Below, piece after piece: positions 10,513 to 27,283 of a stretch of 64,000 nucleotides of DNA (positions are counted from its first letter, which is position 1; every line of letters starts with the position of its first letter). The notes beneath the pieces are model-generated. The model searched no databases. It was not told the DNA's origin and saw only the letters and a program-made list of their open reading frames with translations. The stretch is from Canna indica. Lineage: Eukaryota; Streptophyta; Magnoliopsida; Zingiberales; Cannaceae. Location of the stretch: NCBI GenBank assembly GCA_034359265.1, contig CP136896.1, forward strand, positions 12,803,501 through 12,867,500. Direction: 5' to 3'. The translations under genes and the position numbers were made by a program.

Positions 10513-12756
10513 CTGCTGCAGCTTCTATGCAGAATGAAACATGCAACTGTAGAGAAATGGAGGAGATTAATTTACACCAAATCAAAATAAAACTTAATTA
10601 TACTATATATAGCTAGCTTTGATGTTTGCGCTCAATTATATATGCACATAACTTCAAATTTAAAGAAGCTTTTGATTCCTGTAACTTAGTCATATATATA
10701 TATCGGTTATTTTCCTTTATATTTGTGCACAGCACAGTTAATAAATGATATACAATATATTGCAGATGTATCGGACTGTGAAGAACACAGATAAGCCTGC
10801 AGTTTCTTCAGGTATTCCACATACTAATTTCCTTACATTGTCCATCTTTCTTAATTAATTATATTTGAGATTAAATATTTGACTTTTTTTTATCCTAGGT
10901 CAATCTGATGGTTTTGAGAATGGGTCAACTGGAGAGATCTGCGACGACAATTTGCAAGATAATCCAAATCTCTGTACACAGTATGGAAAGCCAGCTAATC
11001 ATATCGGTCTGTGGAGCAACTCTTCTTCCAGGTGCTTGTTAAAATTCCTGTGATCATTAATTAGTTCTTCTAAAGTTACTTTTATATATGCATATATATG
11101 TTTTCTTTTCTTATATATAGCTCAAATAGTGGTATATATATGTTAGTTTATGATCTTTTTCATAGTGCTTTGTGTAACTAAATGATTGCACAAGAGCCAA
11201 AAAGGAGGAACCTTTAATTTTAATGCAAGACATGTAAATACTCATTTACTTAATTATTTTCATCAGAAATATTTCAATTTATTTAATTAGAAGACAAGGT
11301 AAAGGGTCAAAAGTCTAAAGTTTGACATGCGTGATTTGCCTAAATATTGTCTCCTTCCTTTGGGTAATAGGCTTCATTGTATTGATATCTGAGCTTTTAA
11401 AATTAATTATCTGGTCTTCTTTTCAGTTGAAAAGAAGCATAGAAATAAATATAAATATATCAAACCTATTCAATATACTATGAAAACATAAATGACATGA
11501 TGAAAGAGTTTTGTTTTACTAAAGGTAATGTTTTAAAAATGAAATCTGACTGATTTTTCAGGAGGAGTTGATTAACTAGCTAGATCATGCTTTCCCAAAA
11601 ATGATTTGGTCAAAAATCGATCAAATTTTGATAAAAATAATTAAAAATATTGCTTGAAATCATGACAATGTTTTTCTTTTGTGTTCTTAAAGAAAACAAA
11701 TTGCTGCAAGTCCATGACATAAAGTTAGCATTTTTGGGATTTAATTATCTTATTCATTTTAATTTCATGTATATGCCTTAAGTTAAGACAGAAAGAAATA
11801 CTTAAATATAAAATAATAAAAAGTAAATTTGCTACTCTTCCCAATCTATGTCTTTTATCAAAACTGAGAGATAAAAACAAACTTCTTTTGGCATTTGCTT
11901 CTCATTGAAGTCATGGAGTACACAATGATAAGGCTAACAAAGCCTGCATCATTTCCCTTTCCACCACATCAATGAAAGCTCACTTTTACTTCTTTAACTT
12001 TCCACTATTTGATCTCTAGCTAGGAAAAAGGCAGCACATATATACATAAACCATAGTTTTAATTTTCATTTGTTCCATTGCATATGGCAAGGAAGGATCT
12101 CATGGACATGTATATATATTATATGATGATCCATTTCCATAGTTCAAAAAGAACCCTAAAGTGGCTAACTCTGTTATGCCAAAACAAAGTTTCCCTGAAA
12201 AAGAACTGTTCCTAAAGTGACAAATGAAGCTGTGGGGTTTCTTTTTTCCTTGCAAATGGTCCTCATGACTCATGTCATGTGGATATTTTCATGAAAAAAG
12301 TTAAGTCCTTTAAAGCCTCCTCTCAGCTTCTTTTTCTGGATATAAGATTGGATATATATAACATGAAATTAGAATCCCTACATTGTCAATTTTCATACTG
12401 AATAATTCCTTTTCTGGTTGTTATTATAAATCATGTTCTCAAATGCTCCTTTTTTATGCTGATTTTTTTCTTCCTGACTGATTCCATGGTTTGCAGCAGA
12501 GGAGGTTGCTCCACTGGCATTCCTTGTGAATCCACCACAGGGAGTGAGCAATCCTTCAAGGTATAGCAAGCTAAATTGTCAGTAAAATCTGTCGCAGAAT
12601 TAGTTGCTGAAGAAGCTCTTTGGTGTGATGTGTGTTGTGCAGAAAGAGATGCAGTCAAAAAGCATGGAAATGTATTCAGATTTGAACTCATCATGCTTGT
12701 CGGAGACATTGAGCTCGAGCAAACCCAATCTTGACTTCACCTTGGGAAGGCCATAG
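9516..12756 (+). CDS. KAN: KANADI-type GARP transcription factor
   Basis: KANADI proteins are nuclear DNA-binding repressors that specify abaxial (lower-side) organ identity and counteract HD-ZIP III genes and auxin-linked growth. Six coding exons fit GT-AG introns with consistent phase: 9516-10206, 10303-10379, 10766-10811, 10899-11031, 12497-12560 and 12643-12756, giving 374 aa. The N-terminus MELFPAQSDLSLQISPPNS is the conserved KANADI opening. Residues about 115-165 are rich in His and Gln. The GARP domain spans about residues 206-262, with RMRWTTTLHARFVHAVELL, then ATPKSVLELMDVKDLTLAH, then VKSHLQMYRTVK; it is split by introns 1 and 2, as usual for the family. The C-terminus ends LDFTLGRP, a KANADI hallmark. 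Exon 1 is GC-rich, the later exons are not. Intron 4 is long (about 1.47 kb). The N-terminal motif favours a KAN1/2/3-like member over KAN4/ATS; the exact orthologue is not decidable here. Confidence 0.93.
10472..10509. repeat. (CT)n microsatellite in KANADI intron 2
   Basis: About 19 CT units form a pyrimidine tract within intron 2. It lies well upstream of the acceptor used for exon 3 at 10766, so it is not that acceptor's polypyrimidine tract. Confidence 0.85.
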
Positions 12757-13060
12757 TGACCTAAAGTACATCCAGAATTCATTTCCAAATAAAGAGTTCA
12801 AAGGAAAAGGAGGGCAAAAAGAAAAGTGAAAGAGACAAGGAGACAATTGAAGCAAAAGAGGGGAGATGTGGCCAAAGTCCAGATTGGAAGGAGAAATTGA
12901 TTACTTAGGCTAATTAAAGCTATGTGTTATACAAAGAGATGAAGTTTTGATGGCTCAAGAATTAATGCATGATATATGTGGACAACTTTTGCTTTCATAA
13001 AAGGGGGAAAAGATCAGGGTTGGTTCATTCTCATGCATGTGCACGTGCTTTTCTTTATAT
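12757..13060 (+). other. Probable 3' UTR of KANADI
   Basis: The 300 bases after the TAG at 12754-12756 are purine-rich and free of transposon ends. They hold several AATAAA-like words (for example CCAAATAAAGAG near 12786). The polyadenylation site cannot be fixed from sequence alone. Confidence 0.4.
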
Positions 13061-13476
13061 TCTCCCAAGAAAGTATACATGCATGCATTACATGAAAATG
13101 ATTCAAAATATTATCCCACTAATTATAATTTTCTATTATTAATATCAAATTTGTTTGCTACTAATTAATGCTCAACTTTATTACAAGGTAATTTAACTAT
13201 AAGGTGAAGCATGACTAATACAAAATAATTTGTATATATAAACAAAAAATTATATTTGTTTATAGCTTGATTATTATGAGAACAATTAAAAATAATCTTT
13301 TATCATCCTCCCTTGCCCTATATATATAGGAATGAGAATTAAAATGACACTTAATTATAGGATCTAAAATTAATGTCATTTCAGATATTTTCCTTAATTG
13401 TCAAGATTAATCATCCATCAAAAATATTTGGTTGGAACTTAATTTCAGAGATATTCCAAGTGGTTTTAATTCCCAG

Positions 13477-13524
<48 letters not shown>

Positions 13525-16500
13525 GTGGGGGTAGACTACTGATTCCAACCTTTAGCTTTAGGGCTGCTAGGGTTTTATCATTATATTCTTAGCTGAAGTC
13601 AGCCTCTAATATATTCTTGGAATCTCCAAATAATTAATTGATGAATGGAGGAGACCATTGCCTAGGCTTAGAATCCAAGGGAGACACCACTTTGCATCTT
13701 AAAAAAGTACGTACATGATCTAATTGTGTCTACCAAATGGATGGTCCCAACATTGCCATCAAATACAAAAGCTACCCAAGCTATCTACATGTGTCTACCA
13801 AAAGACACTCAGAACAATTATAATCCAATTATTCAACATAAACCAAATTAAGGTAATCTTGTAAAACATAATTTATACCTTGATAGACTCATTTAAAATA
13901 AAGATGCTTGCAATGTCCTATCTATAGGTCATATATAATCGTTTCATATCATTTGCTTATCTTACTAGCATTCTTATGATTTTTTTTCTCATGCTAATTA
14001 GTTAATTAAGAAATTAATTGGTTAAAATTTGCTAACCCTAATAAAAAGAATATAAACTAAATAAGATGTTTAAAGAAAAAAATATTGCATATATATTTTT
14101 TGATGCTATGTAGCACTTTCAATGGTCAAAACTAATCATAGTACAAGTAGGATGAAATCATTTTAGGCCCCATTAAGTCCTAAAAATTATATGCCAATGA
14201 GCTGGATGAGTAGTTCATGCATGCATGTTGAAATGACTTCTTTGACAACATCTTTCATGTTGTGCATTTATTTCCCATCAATGTTCCAATCTTCTATCAA
14301 ATTAATGCTTCAGAATTGAAAAGAAAAGATTGAGAAATATGTGGTTCACCTTCTCCTACATTAATAGCACTGGTGTTTTAGTTCTACAATAATTAAAAAA
14401 TCATATCCAAATTGTACATCCACATTGAAGAGTTCCACATGTGCAAGGAAATTGACTACTTGTTTATATATATAATATTGCCAATCCATCCATATAATTG
14501 AGCATTAACTAGTGATAATTTCCCTTCTAAAATTTATATTGTTTATCACTGAATGTCCAATTAATTCTTATAAAATCAATCTGTCATATAATATATAGTC
14601 ACATACTTGAAGTGATTAATTGGTCAAATAAAACTTAATATATATTGATTGATTTTCTTTCCCCAGTAATATTAATTTCTTTTATGAAAATTAAGCATAT
14701 GTGAGAAAAAGTGTCGCAAAATTAAGAAGTCATTTAAACAAATCAAAATTAGAGAAAAAAAAAGAGAATAATGTTTGCTAGTATTTTAATTGTTGAATAT
14801 TGATTGTTGTTTAGAAGAAAATAAAAAATAAAAAATGAAAGAAGATATCTATAGATATAATGGCATCTTTACATGCAACTTTTGCATCTACCTAGAAAGA
14901 GAATAAAAAACTTAACCTTGTAGATGATATCTGAAATCAGAAGAATATAAATGGCATCACATGAGAGAGATGGCAAAGTTGGCTTTGGCTTTTCCTTCAT
15001 GTGGCCTCCTGCTCCCCCCTTTAAGCCCTTGTCTCCATGTCAGTCACTTTGGACAATTACATCTGCTTTTTCTCTTACTTTACCTTGCTTTTAATTTGTT
15101 CCACCTTCAATCTTTCATTTCTCCCATTTCTACTTCATGCATGCCAACAATATCAACTGATCATTACTCATTAATTAATTAATTAATTAATTAATTAGTA
15201 GCTCTAATTAATTAATCCAACTCTTGATTAATTAACTATATATGGATTTAAATCTTAATATAAATTAGAATGCAAAATATTAGGCTGCCACATTATCTTA
15301 GTAATTTAAGTAATTTAAGTGGTGAGTGTGAGATTCATCCCTAGTATATATATATTCCTCTATATAACATCAACAGCAAAATCCTAATAAATTCAGCCCT
15401 AAGGTATAATATTGAGTATCATTGTTGAACACTTGAACCCTAACTTTTACAGTGTACACTCCTTCATGCATGCATCCAAGGTTTATCCACAAACTTGTAT
15501 GTATATGGTCCAACAAAGCAAATTGTACATGTATGAAATCAGGATAATATAAAAAATATATAGCATGAAATGGAGTCATGAGGTGTAGGAACAAGAGATG
15601 CAAATAATAATTCTATTGTTTAATATTTTTCACTTACAAGTCAATGATGCATACTATCTTTGGAAGAAGAATTCACTTGTGGACCTAAACACATATACTT
15701 GGCACAATTTGATGCACTAATGCATTCACTTTCTTCCTAGTCAAACAATCAATTAAACGGCATATCAGCAACATTGTTATGAAAATCGATCAGTCGGATT
15801 CAATCGAGATAATTTGATACTAGGCACCTAATTGAATTAAGAATCGATTAATTAATATACTTTTCCTTCTCTCGGGTCAATAACTAATTAAATTGGCGAT
15901 GACTTATGCTTCGCATAGCTCCCTCCTATAAATCAAATCAACTAAGCATCAATAACATACAATCAAACTTGATTAATTAAGAAAATATCAAATCGAATCA
16001 ACACTAATTAATGGGATCCGTTTTATTTTTTATTAATCAAGATTGATTGAATCGACCAGATCGAGCCATTCAAACTGTAGATATATAAATATATGCAAGC
16101 ATTGCTTAGAACTCATCATCTGGCTTGGTTAATCAGAAAGTAAGGAAAGGTGGGGGAAGGTAGGGCAAATGAAAGCACCAAAAGGCATCAAAGTTTCTTG
16201 GATGAGAAGCAATTAAAGCTCCCTTTCTTGTTTCTTTGGCCTCAGCAGCTTGATGATAAAAGATATCTTTTTCAGACTTCTTGGTACACGTTTATACCAC
16301 CATTATTTCTTGCTTTATAGTTGAACAATTAATTATCTTTTTCTAAAAATTTTAATTCAAGAAATTCTGTTTAATTCTTTTACTGACAGTCCTAGCTACA
16401 CCTACTCACGTCCATGAAAAGAAAAGTAAACCTCTTCTTTTTCCTCCCCAGAGAACCTGTAGAGCTATAAAAGAATGATAAAAGAATGATTACCACATGA

Positions 16501-17505
16501 TGATGATGATGATGATGCTATCTGCCTGCATAAGCTTCCAAATCTTCTTTCTTCCCCCTCCTCTCTTCTCCCCCTCTTTCTACGCTGGCAGCAAAAGGAC
16601 AAAGAGAGAGAGCAGCGTTTGGTCCTCTGTCTGTCTGCCCACTGAGGTGACCCATCTGTGATGCCTTGTTTTCACCGGTCCTTGCATTTATATTTTTACT
16701 GACTTACTTAATTACCCATGCATCTCTCTCTAGCTCGATCTCTTTAGTCTTTAATTCGTTTGTGGGTCATGGTCAACCTAGCTGGAGACTGGAGAGGAGC
16801 CTCCTTGGTCAACACTGAGAATAGTAGCCTATGCGTATTCTCGAGCGTAGGCGAGCTGCTCGTCAAAATGCCAACATGATGAGGTCAGAGGGCTCCATCA
16901 TTCATCAACTGGTGCTGCTGCATTTCTCTTTGGGAATGAAAGCCTTGGTTTTGGCTCCTGCGTTACAGTGATGAGAAGCATTGTACTGATCGAAGAGCAA
17001 TTCTATTATAATATTAAGCGCTTAATTAATTAATTAGCTTTGCTAACCTTAAATTTGCAGGACGTCTGATATTTTAGGCGAGTTAGGATTTGACTGACAC
17101 ATGCAGCTAGAAGAAGAATATAAGTAGGTGGTGGTTCTTGATCATTCACGTACGGTTTTAATTTCATAATTATTATTTATTAATTACAACTCAAATTGAA
17201 GACGTGGAAGCTTTAATTCTACATCCTTAATATCCCCTTAATCCAATTAAAAGATATATAAATGGACAAAAATATTCTGAAGTCGGCAATTATCGAACTA
17301 AAAATAATGCACACGTTAGAAGGGGAAGAGGAAGGAAAGGGACGTGAGAGGAAGACGATTGACTCGCGGGGCGGCCCCACCCGGTCGGCAACCAATGGGA
17401 GGTGAGCAACGGCGCGGCGACCGAGGCGGGCAGGTCGCAGGAAATGATATGGCACTCCATGGCTTTATGATTGGGAGCTGCCCGGGCTCGCCGTCCCCAG
17501 AACAT

Positions 17506-17542
<37 letters not shown>

Positions 17543-18174
17543 TCGCCATCAACGCCGTGGCGAGGGAAGCGAGGAAGACGGACGAGTCTCGCCCGTGCTC
17601 ATAACTCGTAAAGAAGGAAAAGGAAGAGAGGAGGGAGGAAAAGAAAGAGCAGGGAAGGGAGAGTGATTGACTAGTTGGCGGAAGCTGTCTTCGCTTTCGT
17701 GTGCAAGACAATGAGGAGACGCACAAAAGAGAAAGGAATATATTTCGTAAATTGCACTTATTTAATTTCTCCTATTTATTATTAATTGTACACTTTTTTT
17801 ATTTTAAAATATTTTTGTAAGAAATAACAAAATATAAAATTGTAATAATATATTGTATAAAAATAAAATAAAAAAGAAGAAAAAATTGAATGTATAATAT
17901 ATATACATATATATATATACACATTATATAATTAAAATACAAATTATTATATAAGAAAAAAAAAGAAGCTGTGACAGGTGGAAAGCTCTCAGCTCTCTCC
18001 GCCAATTTTAATATTATATTAAAAAAATAGAATATATAGGTAATAAATATTTATTAAATTAGAGTGCATGTGCATGATTGAACTTGTTGCAAATCTAACC
18101 ATAGCAAATAGATTATAACTGCAACTAATTTATTTGACAATCAACAATAAAATTCTATATCTATAATTTATTAT
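13061..18174. other. Long intergenic region with microsatellites and a GC-rich patch
   Basis: No gene can be supported in these 5 kb. Visible items are an (AT)n run at 13480-13519, a (TTAA)n run at about 15170-15198, an ATG-triplet run near 16498-16517, a (GA)n run at about 17510-17540 and a GC-rich patch at about 17330-17700. The short frames at 14961-15182, 15370-15603 and around 17219-17726 lack family resemblance, introns or coding bias that would mark them as genes. Confidence 0.45.
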
Positions 18175-19812
18175 AGGAAAATCATACTTTTGGTGCTCAT
18201 AGTTTTCTCCAATTTTAGTTTTAGTCCCTATAATTTTAAAATTTTAATTTTAGTCTCCACACTTTACTTTCGTTTAGGATTTGATCCCTACCGTCAAATA
18301 AGATTTAAACGGTGTTGACGTGGATAATATGTGCTAACTGGACAATGCTGACGTGGAGCCTGCATGGATCAACTTTGTAAATTATAGGGACTAAAACCAA
18401 AATTTTATAAACTATGAGAATTAAAATAAAAAATTTGTAAATTATAGGGACTAAAATCAAATTTTAATTAATTATTTTTTCTAATAAATATAAAAATTAC
18501 ATGATATTTTTTAAAAAATAACTATAATATTTAAAAATATTAAATTTGAGCAAACCTTTTATCGATTGAGGTGATTTATTTTGGATTTTATTTTGAAAAG
18601 AGCAATGACATATTTATATATTTAGTAGGGATGAGCATGGGTCGGGACAAATCCCATCCCGGTCCGGCCCGACCCGAAAAGTCGGGACAAATCCCGTCCC
18701 GGTTCAAAATCGAGACGGGACCAGGACAAATATGTTTGTCCCGATTAAAAACTGGGACGGGACCGGGATGACACAAAAAAAATTGGGATTGTCCCGTCCG
18801 GCCCGGTTTATAATATAAGTAATATTAAATATATAATATTATTTTTTTAAAAAAAAAATATTAATTATTTTAACGGAGATATTGTTTTTATTTTATAAAA
18901 AACCAATATTAATAATTCGGGACGTCCCGATCCGGTCCCGAATTTTTTGGAGCGGAACAAAATTGGGATGCTTCGTATTCGGGATCGAAACGGGCCGGGA
19001 TTTGGTATGTCTCGGTCCCGTCCTGGTTTTGAGTCGGGATGCAAATATGTGTCCCGGTTCTAGTCCTGAATATGAAGCATCCCGATTTTGTCATGCTCCA
19101 AAAAATTCGGGATCGGACCGAGACGTCCCGAATTTATTAATTTTAATTTTTTATAAAATAAAAATAATATCTCCGTTAAAATAATTAATATTTTTTTCTA
19201 AAAAAATAATATTATATATTTAATATTACTTATATTATAAACCAAGCTGGGACGGGACAATCCCGATTTTTTTTGTATCGTCCCGATTTTAATCGGGACG
19301 AACATATTTGTCCTGGTCCCATCCCAATTTTGAATCGGGACGGGATTTGTCCCAACTTTTCAAGTCGGGTCGGGCCGGGACGGCCGAGACATCCCGATCC
19401 GTGCTCACCTCTACTAAATATATAAACATGTCATCGCTCTTTTCAAAATAAAATTCAAAATAAATCATCTTAATCGGTAAAAAGTTTGCTCAATTTTAAT
19501 ATTTTTAAATATTATAGTTATTTATAAATAAATTTAAAAAATATCATGTAATTTTTTATATTTTTTAGGAAAAAAACTAATTAAACTTTGATTTTAGTCC
19601 TTATAATTTACAAAGTTGATCTCTGCAGGCTTCACGTCAGTATTGTCCAATCAGCACATATTATCCACGTCAGCACCGTTTAAATCTTATTTAACAGTAG
19701 GGACCAAATCCTAAATGGAAGTAAAGTGTGGGGACTAAAATTTAAAATTTTAAATTATATGGACTAAAATCAAAATTGGAGAAAACTGTGGGGCCAAAAA
19801 TATAATTTTCCT
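18175..19812. mobile_element. Large fold-back transposon with 8-bp target duplication
   Basis: The element starts AGGAAAATCATACTTTTGG and ends as its inverted copy, CCAAAAATATAATTTTCCT. It is flanked on both sides by TTTATTAT, an exact 8-bp duplication. Nearly the whole 1638 bp is two facing arms of about 0.8 kb that pair with small shifts; the axis lies near 19020. The outer arms carry TTTTAGTCCCTATAATTT-type words and a TGACGTGG block. The inner parts, from about 18629 to 19413, are GC-rich with repeated CGGGAC words, and are themselves bounded by TAGGGATGAGCA and its counterpart TGCTCACCTCTA, a hAT-MITE-like end. No transposase frame exists. An 8-bp duplication suggests hAT mobilisation, while very long inverted repeats are more usual in Mutator-like elements, so the superfamily is left open. 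Confidence 0.8.
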
Positions 19813-20097
19813 TTTATTATATTTATTTATTACATGAAAATATTACTTACAAGCATTTTAGCTTTCAGGCAATCAAATATCCTCTTAATTAGTACTTTTT
19901 ACAATGACAATAAATATACATAACTTATCAGTGCTTAAAGTAGATTCAGGTACTTTAACACCTTCCATTTTTTTCAATTTGTGCATAATAGTTTTAACAA
20001 AATAAAATAAAATAACATATAACTAGAAGCTCAATTTAAATCGAAAATACATATTAGAAAAAAAACTATTACCCATTTATAATCTTAAAATTGAAAA
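19813..20097. other. AT-rich intergenic spacer
   Basis: This AT-rich stretch separates two fold-back elements. Nothing recognisable was found in it. Confidence 0.4.
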
Positions 20098-20099
20098 AA

Positions 20100-20652
20100 A
20101 AAAAATCAAATTGCCCCATCACCTATGGGGGTAGACAACATTTGCCTCCCAGCCTTTTAAAAATTGCATTTAATCATCTTACCTTTTGAAAAATAAGCAA
20201 CTTACATCATCCGACGATTTTTTTCGACCAAAATATATCATGTACAACTCCAAGGGTAATTGAGTAAAAAGCAATGCGCTACACATGAATTTTCTGGCCA
20301 AAATCATATGGAGAAAACATATCTTTGCAGTCATGTCGAACTTGCTCTTGGAGGAAAGAAGGGATGATCTATCGCAGCAAAAGAGACATCTTGCTGCAGC
20401 AAAATAGGATCTTGTTGATGTGGACCATCCCATTTTCCCTCGACTTTTGACGATAAAAGGTTTCCCGATATTGCTACAACAAATTGATCTCTTAATGACA
20501 AACTCAATACACATGACATGTTTTGGCGGAAATTTTTTTCGGATGGTGCAAGTTGCATATTTTTGAGAATGTGGGATGATTAAATGCAACTTTTAAAAGG
20601 TTGGAGGCAAATATTGTCTAGCCTTATAGGTGAGGGGGCAAACTATTTTTTA
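20100..20652. mobile_element. Fold-back MITE (about 0.55 kb)
   Basis: The left arm (TTGCCCCATCACCTATGGGGGTAGACAACATTTGCCTCC, then TTTTAAAAATTGCATTTAATCATC) is matched in reverse by the right arm (GATGATTAAATGCAACTTTTAAAAGG, GGAGGCAAATATTGTCTAG, then CACCTATAAGG on the other strand). The pairing continues inward over TTTTTTTCGACCAAAATATATCATG and its counterpart CATGTTTTGGCGGAAATTTTTTTCGG. Arms are therefore about 200 bp or more. The minus-strand 136-aa frame inside is a by-product. No exact target duplication was identified, so the boundaries are approximate to about 10 bases. Confidence 0.7.
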
Positions 20653-21141
20653 CTCTATAATTTATTTTTATATAAATTAAACCATTTAATTGATTTATTT
20701 GAAAATTAAATTAAATTGAATTGAATTGAATTAACTCACATTTATCAGTTCAATCTAAATTTAGTTAAACATAATGAAATGAAAAAATATTTTTGTTGGA
20801 ATTTTATAAACAAAACTAGCTTGATTGACAATCAGAGTACATATATGAAAATAAATAAATAGAAATATGAACTTTGATGGAATCTTAAATTAATTTGATG
20901 TAAACCAATGGGACAAATGGAGACTTAGTATATATATGTTGTGACATGTCTGCAAAGTAATGGGCCATGAATGGGTCAGAAAAGGCCAGATCATGTTTCA
21001 CATACAGTAACCTTGATCTCCAAAAAAAAGTTGGACTGGCTTTGTACCCTGATCCCCTAACACTATGGAATAGCTACTTGTCATGTATAATTAAAGTATT
21101 TTCAATCCATCAATTTTTGGCAACCAAATGTTGTAGCTCAG
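20653..21141. other. AT-rich intergenic spacer
   Basis: No gene or repeat end was recognised here. A run of GAATT/AATTGA words near 20705-20735 is a short degenerate repeat. Confidence 0.35.
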
Positions 21142-21503
21142 TAGGGGGGTAAGTGAGCTGAGCAGCTCATGAGCTACTCGAGATCGACTCGATGAAAACT
21201 CAAACTCGACTCGATCTTATTGAGCTTGAGCCGAGCTTGAGTATTTTCGAGCTTTACATACAAGCGAGCCAAGCTCGAGCTAAGAAATATTCGGCTCGAG
21301 CGGCTCGCGAGCCTAATCGAGCTTCTTATATTTATATATAATTATATAAATATTAATATTTCATTTCGTGTCGAGCATAAATCCGAATTGAGCCGAGTTT
21401 ATCAAGCTTGAACGAGCTTGAGAAAAATAAATCGAGCTCGACATTTCTTAAACGAGCCGAGCTCGAGCACAAGCAAGCTTGGCTCGGCTTGATTACACTC
21501 CTA
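21142..21503. mobile_element. hAT-type MITE built of GAGCTCGAGC-like words
   Basis: The ends form imperfect inverted repeats: TAGGGGGGTAAGTGAGCTGAGC on the left, and TAGGAGTGTAATCAAGCCGAGC when the right end is read on the other strand. TAGGGGTG-type ends are common in plant hAT MITEs. The body consists of overlapping GAGCTCGAGC, GAGCCGAGC and CTCGACTCGA words. The flanking octamers do not match, so the insertion is old or truncated. Confidence 0.6.
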
Positions 21504-22213
21504 GATAAGATATAATATCCTATTCCTAGAAGTTGTTTAAAGTTGTATGCTAAAAAATGAAGTTGTTTGATATTGTAACTTGAAACTTCAAACATACTAC
21601 TGACAGATTGCACATTATTCTTGACTGTTAAGTTTCCTGAATGATGTACTAGAACAAATGTAAAAAACAGATATATATGAAAGATATCATGAACAAGAGG
21701 CACAAAGTAGCAGGAATGTAGGAAACAATATGGTAGGAATGCCTACCTCTTAATATTGGCTAAATCAATAAATGTACATTCTAACCATCAGGCCTCCTCT
21801 TAAGGGAGGGCAAAAATTAGGAGCATAAAAACATAATTAGTGTCAAATCAACCTAAGGCCTGAACAAAGAATCAGTTACTTGAATATGTTTTCCCAGAAT
21901 GATTTTGCAAGTTGATCCCAGGACTTAGCTCCCTAATCTAATTTCAGATGTTACTGCCCAGTTAGAATTGTAGGTTGAACAAGTCAGGTCGTGTTGGCGT
22001 TTCCATGTTTGCTAAAATGTGAAATCCAAACTTTGCTGCTCAGACTTAGCATTTCTATTTCAGGATCACTGTCTGATACAGTTTTGGATCAATCTCTATG
22101 GTAGGAACTTCTTAATAATCTTCCTGAGTCATAGAGAAGGAAATTCAGGGCTCTATATTGCTCTTTAGTTTAATCTAATTGAAAAAATGGTCACTTTCGC
22201 CACTTTATATCCC
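21504..22213 (-). other. Downstream region and probable 3' UTR of the demethylase gene
   Basis: This stretch follows the stop codon at 22216-22214 of the minus-strand JmjC gene. Its first few hundred bases on that strand are plausible 3' UTR. The 116-aa minus-strand frame at 21353-21703 crosses into the MITE at 21142-21503 and is not credible as a gene. No polyadenylation site could be fixed. Confidence 0.4.
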
Positions 22214-27163
<4,950 letters not shown>

Positions 27164-27283
27164 TTTAGTAACATCTATGACTTCAGGAGAAATGCCCAAA
27201 CTACAGTTTTCAAAGACTTTTATATGCTCCAGTTATTCTTATCAAATTGCAACATCTCTAACCAAACATGTGCTTGCATGAAC

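Noticed and set aside
16100..16700. Possible microRNA precursor near GAAGCAATTAAAGCTCCCTTTC
   Set aside because: It recalls part of a miR159/miR319 target-like string, but no matching mature sequence or hairpin arm was found.
17316..17726. 136-aa minus-strand Ser/Leu-rich frame
   Set aside because: Composition comes from a GC-rich island and a GA repeat; no domain, no intron structure, and the start is unsupported.
20179..20589. 136-aa minus-strand frame rich in Cys and Lys
   Set aside because: It spans both arms of a fold-back MITE; the inverted structure explains the open frame.
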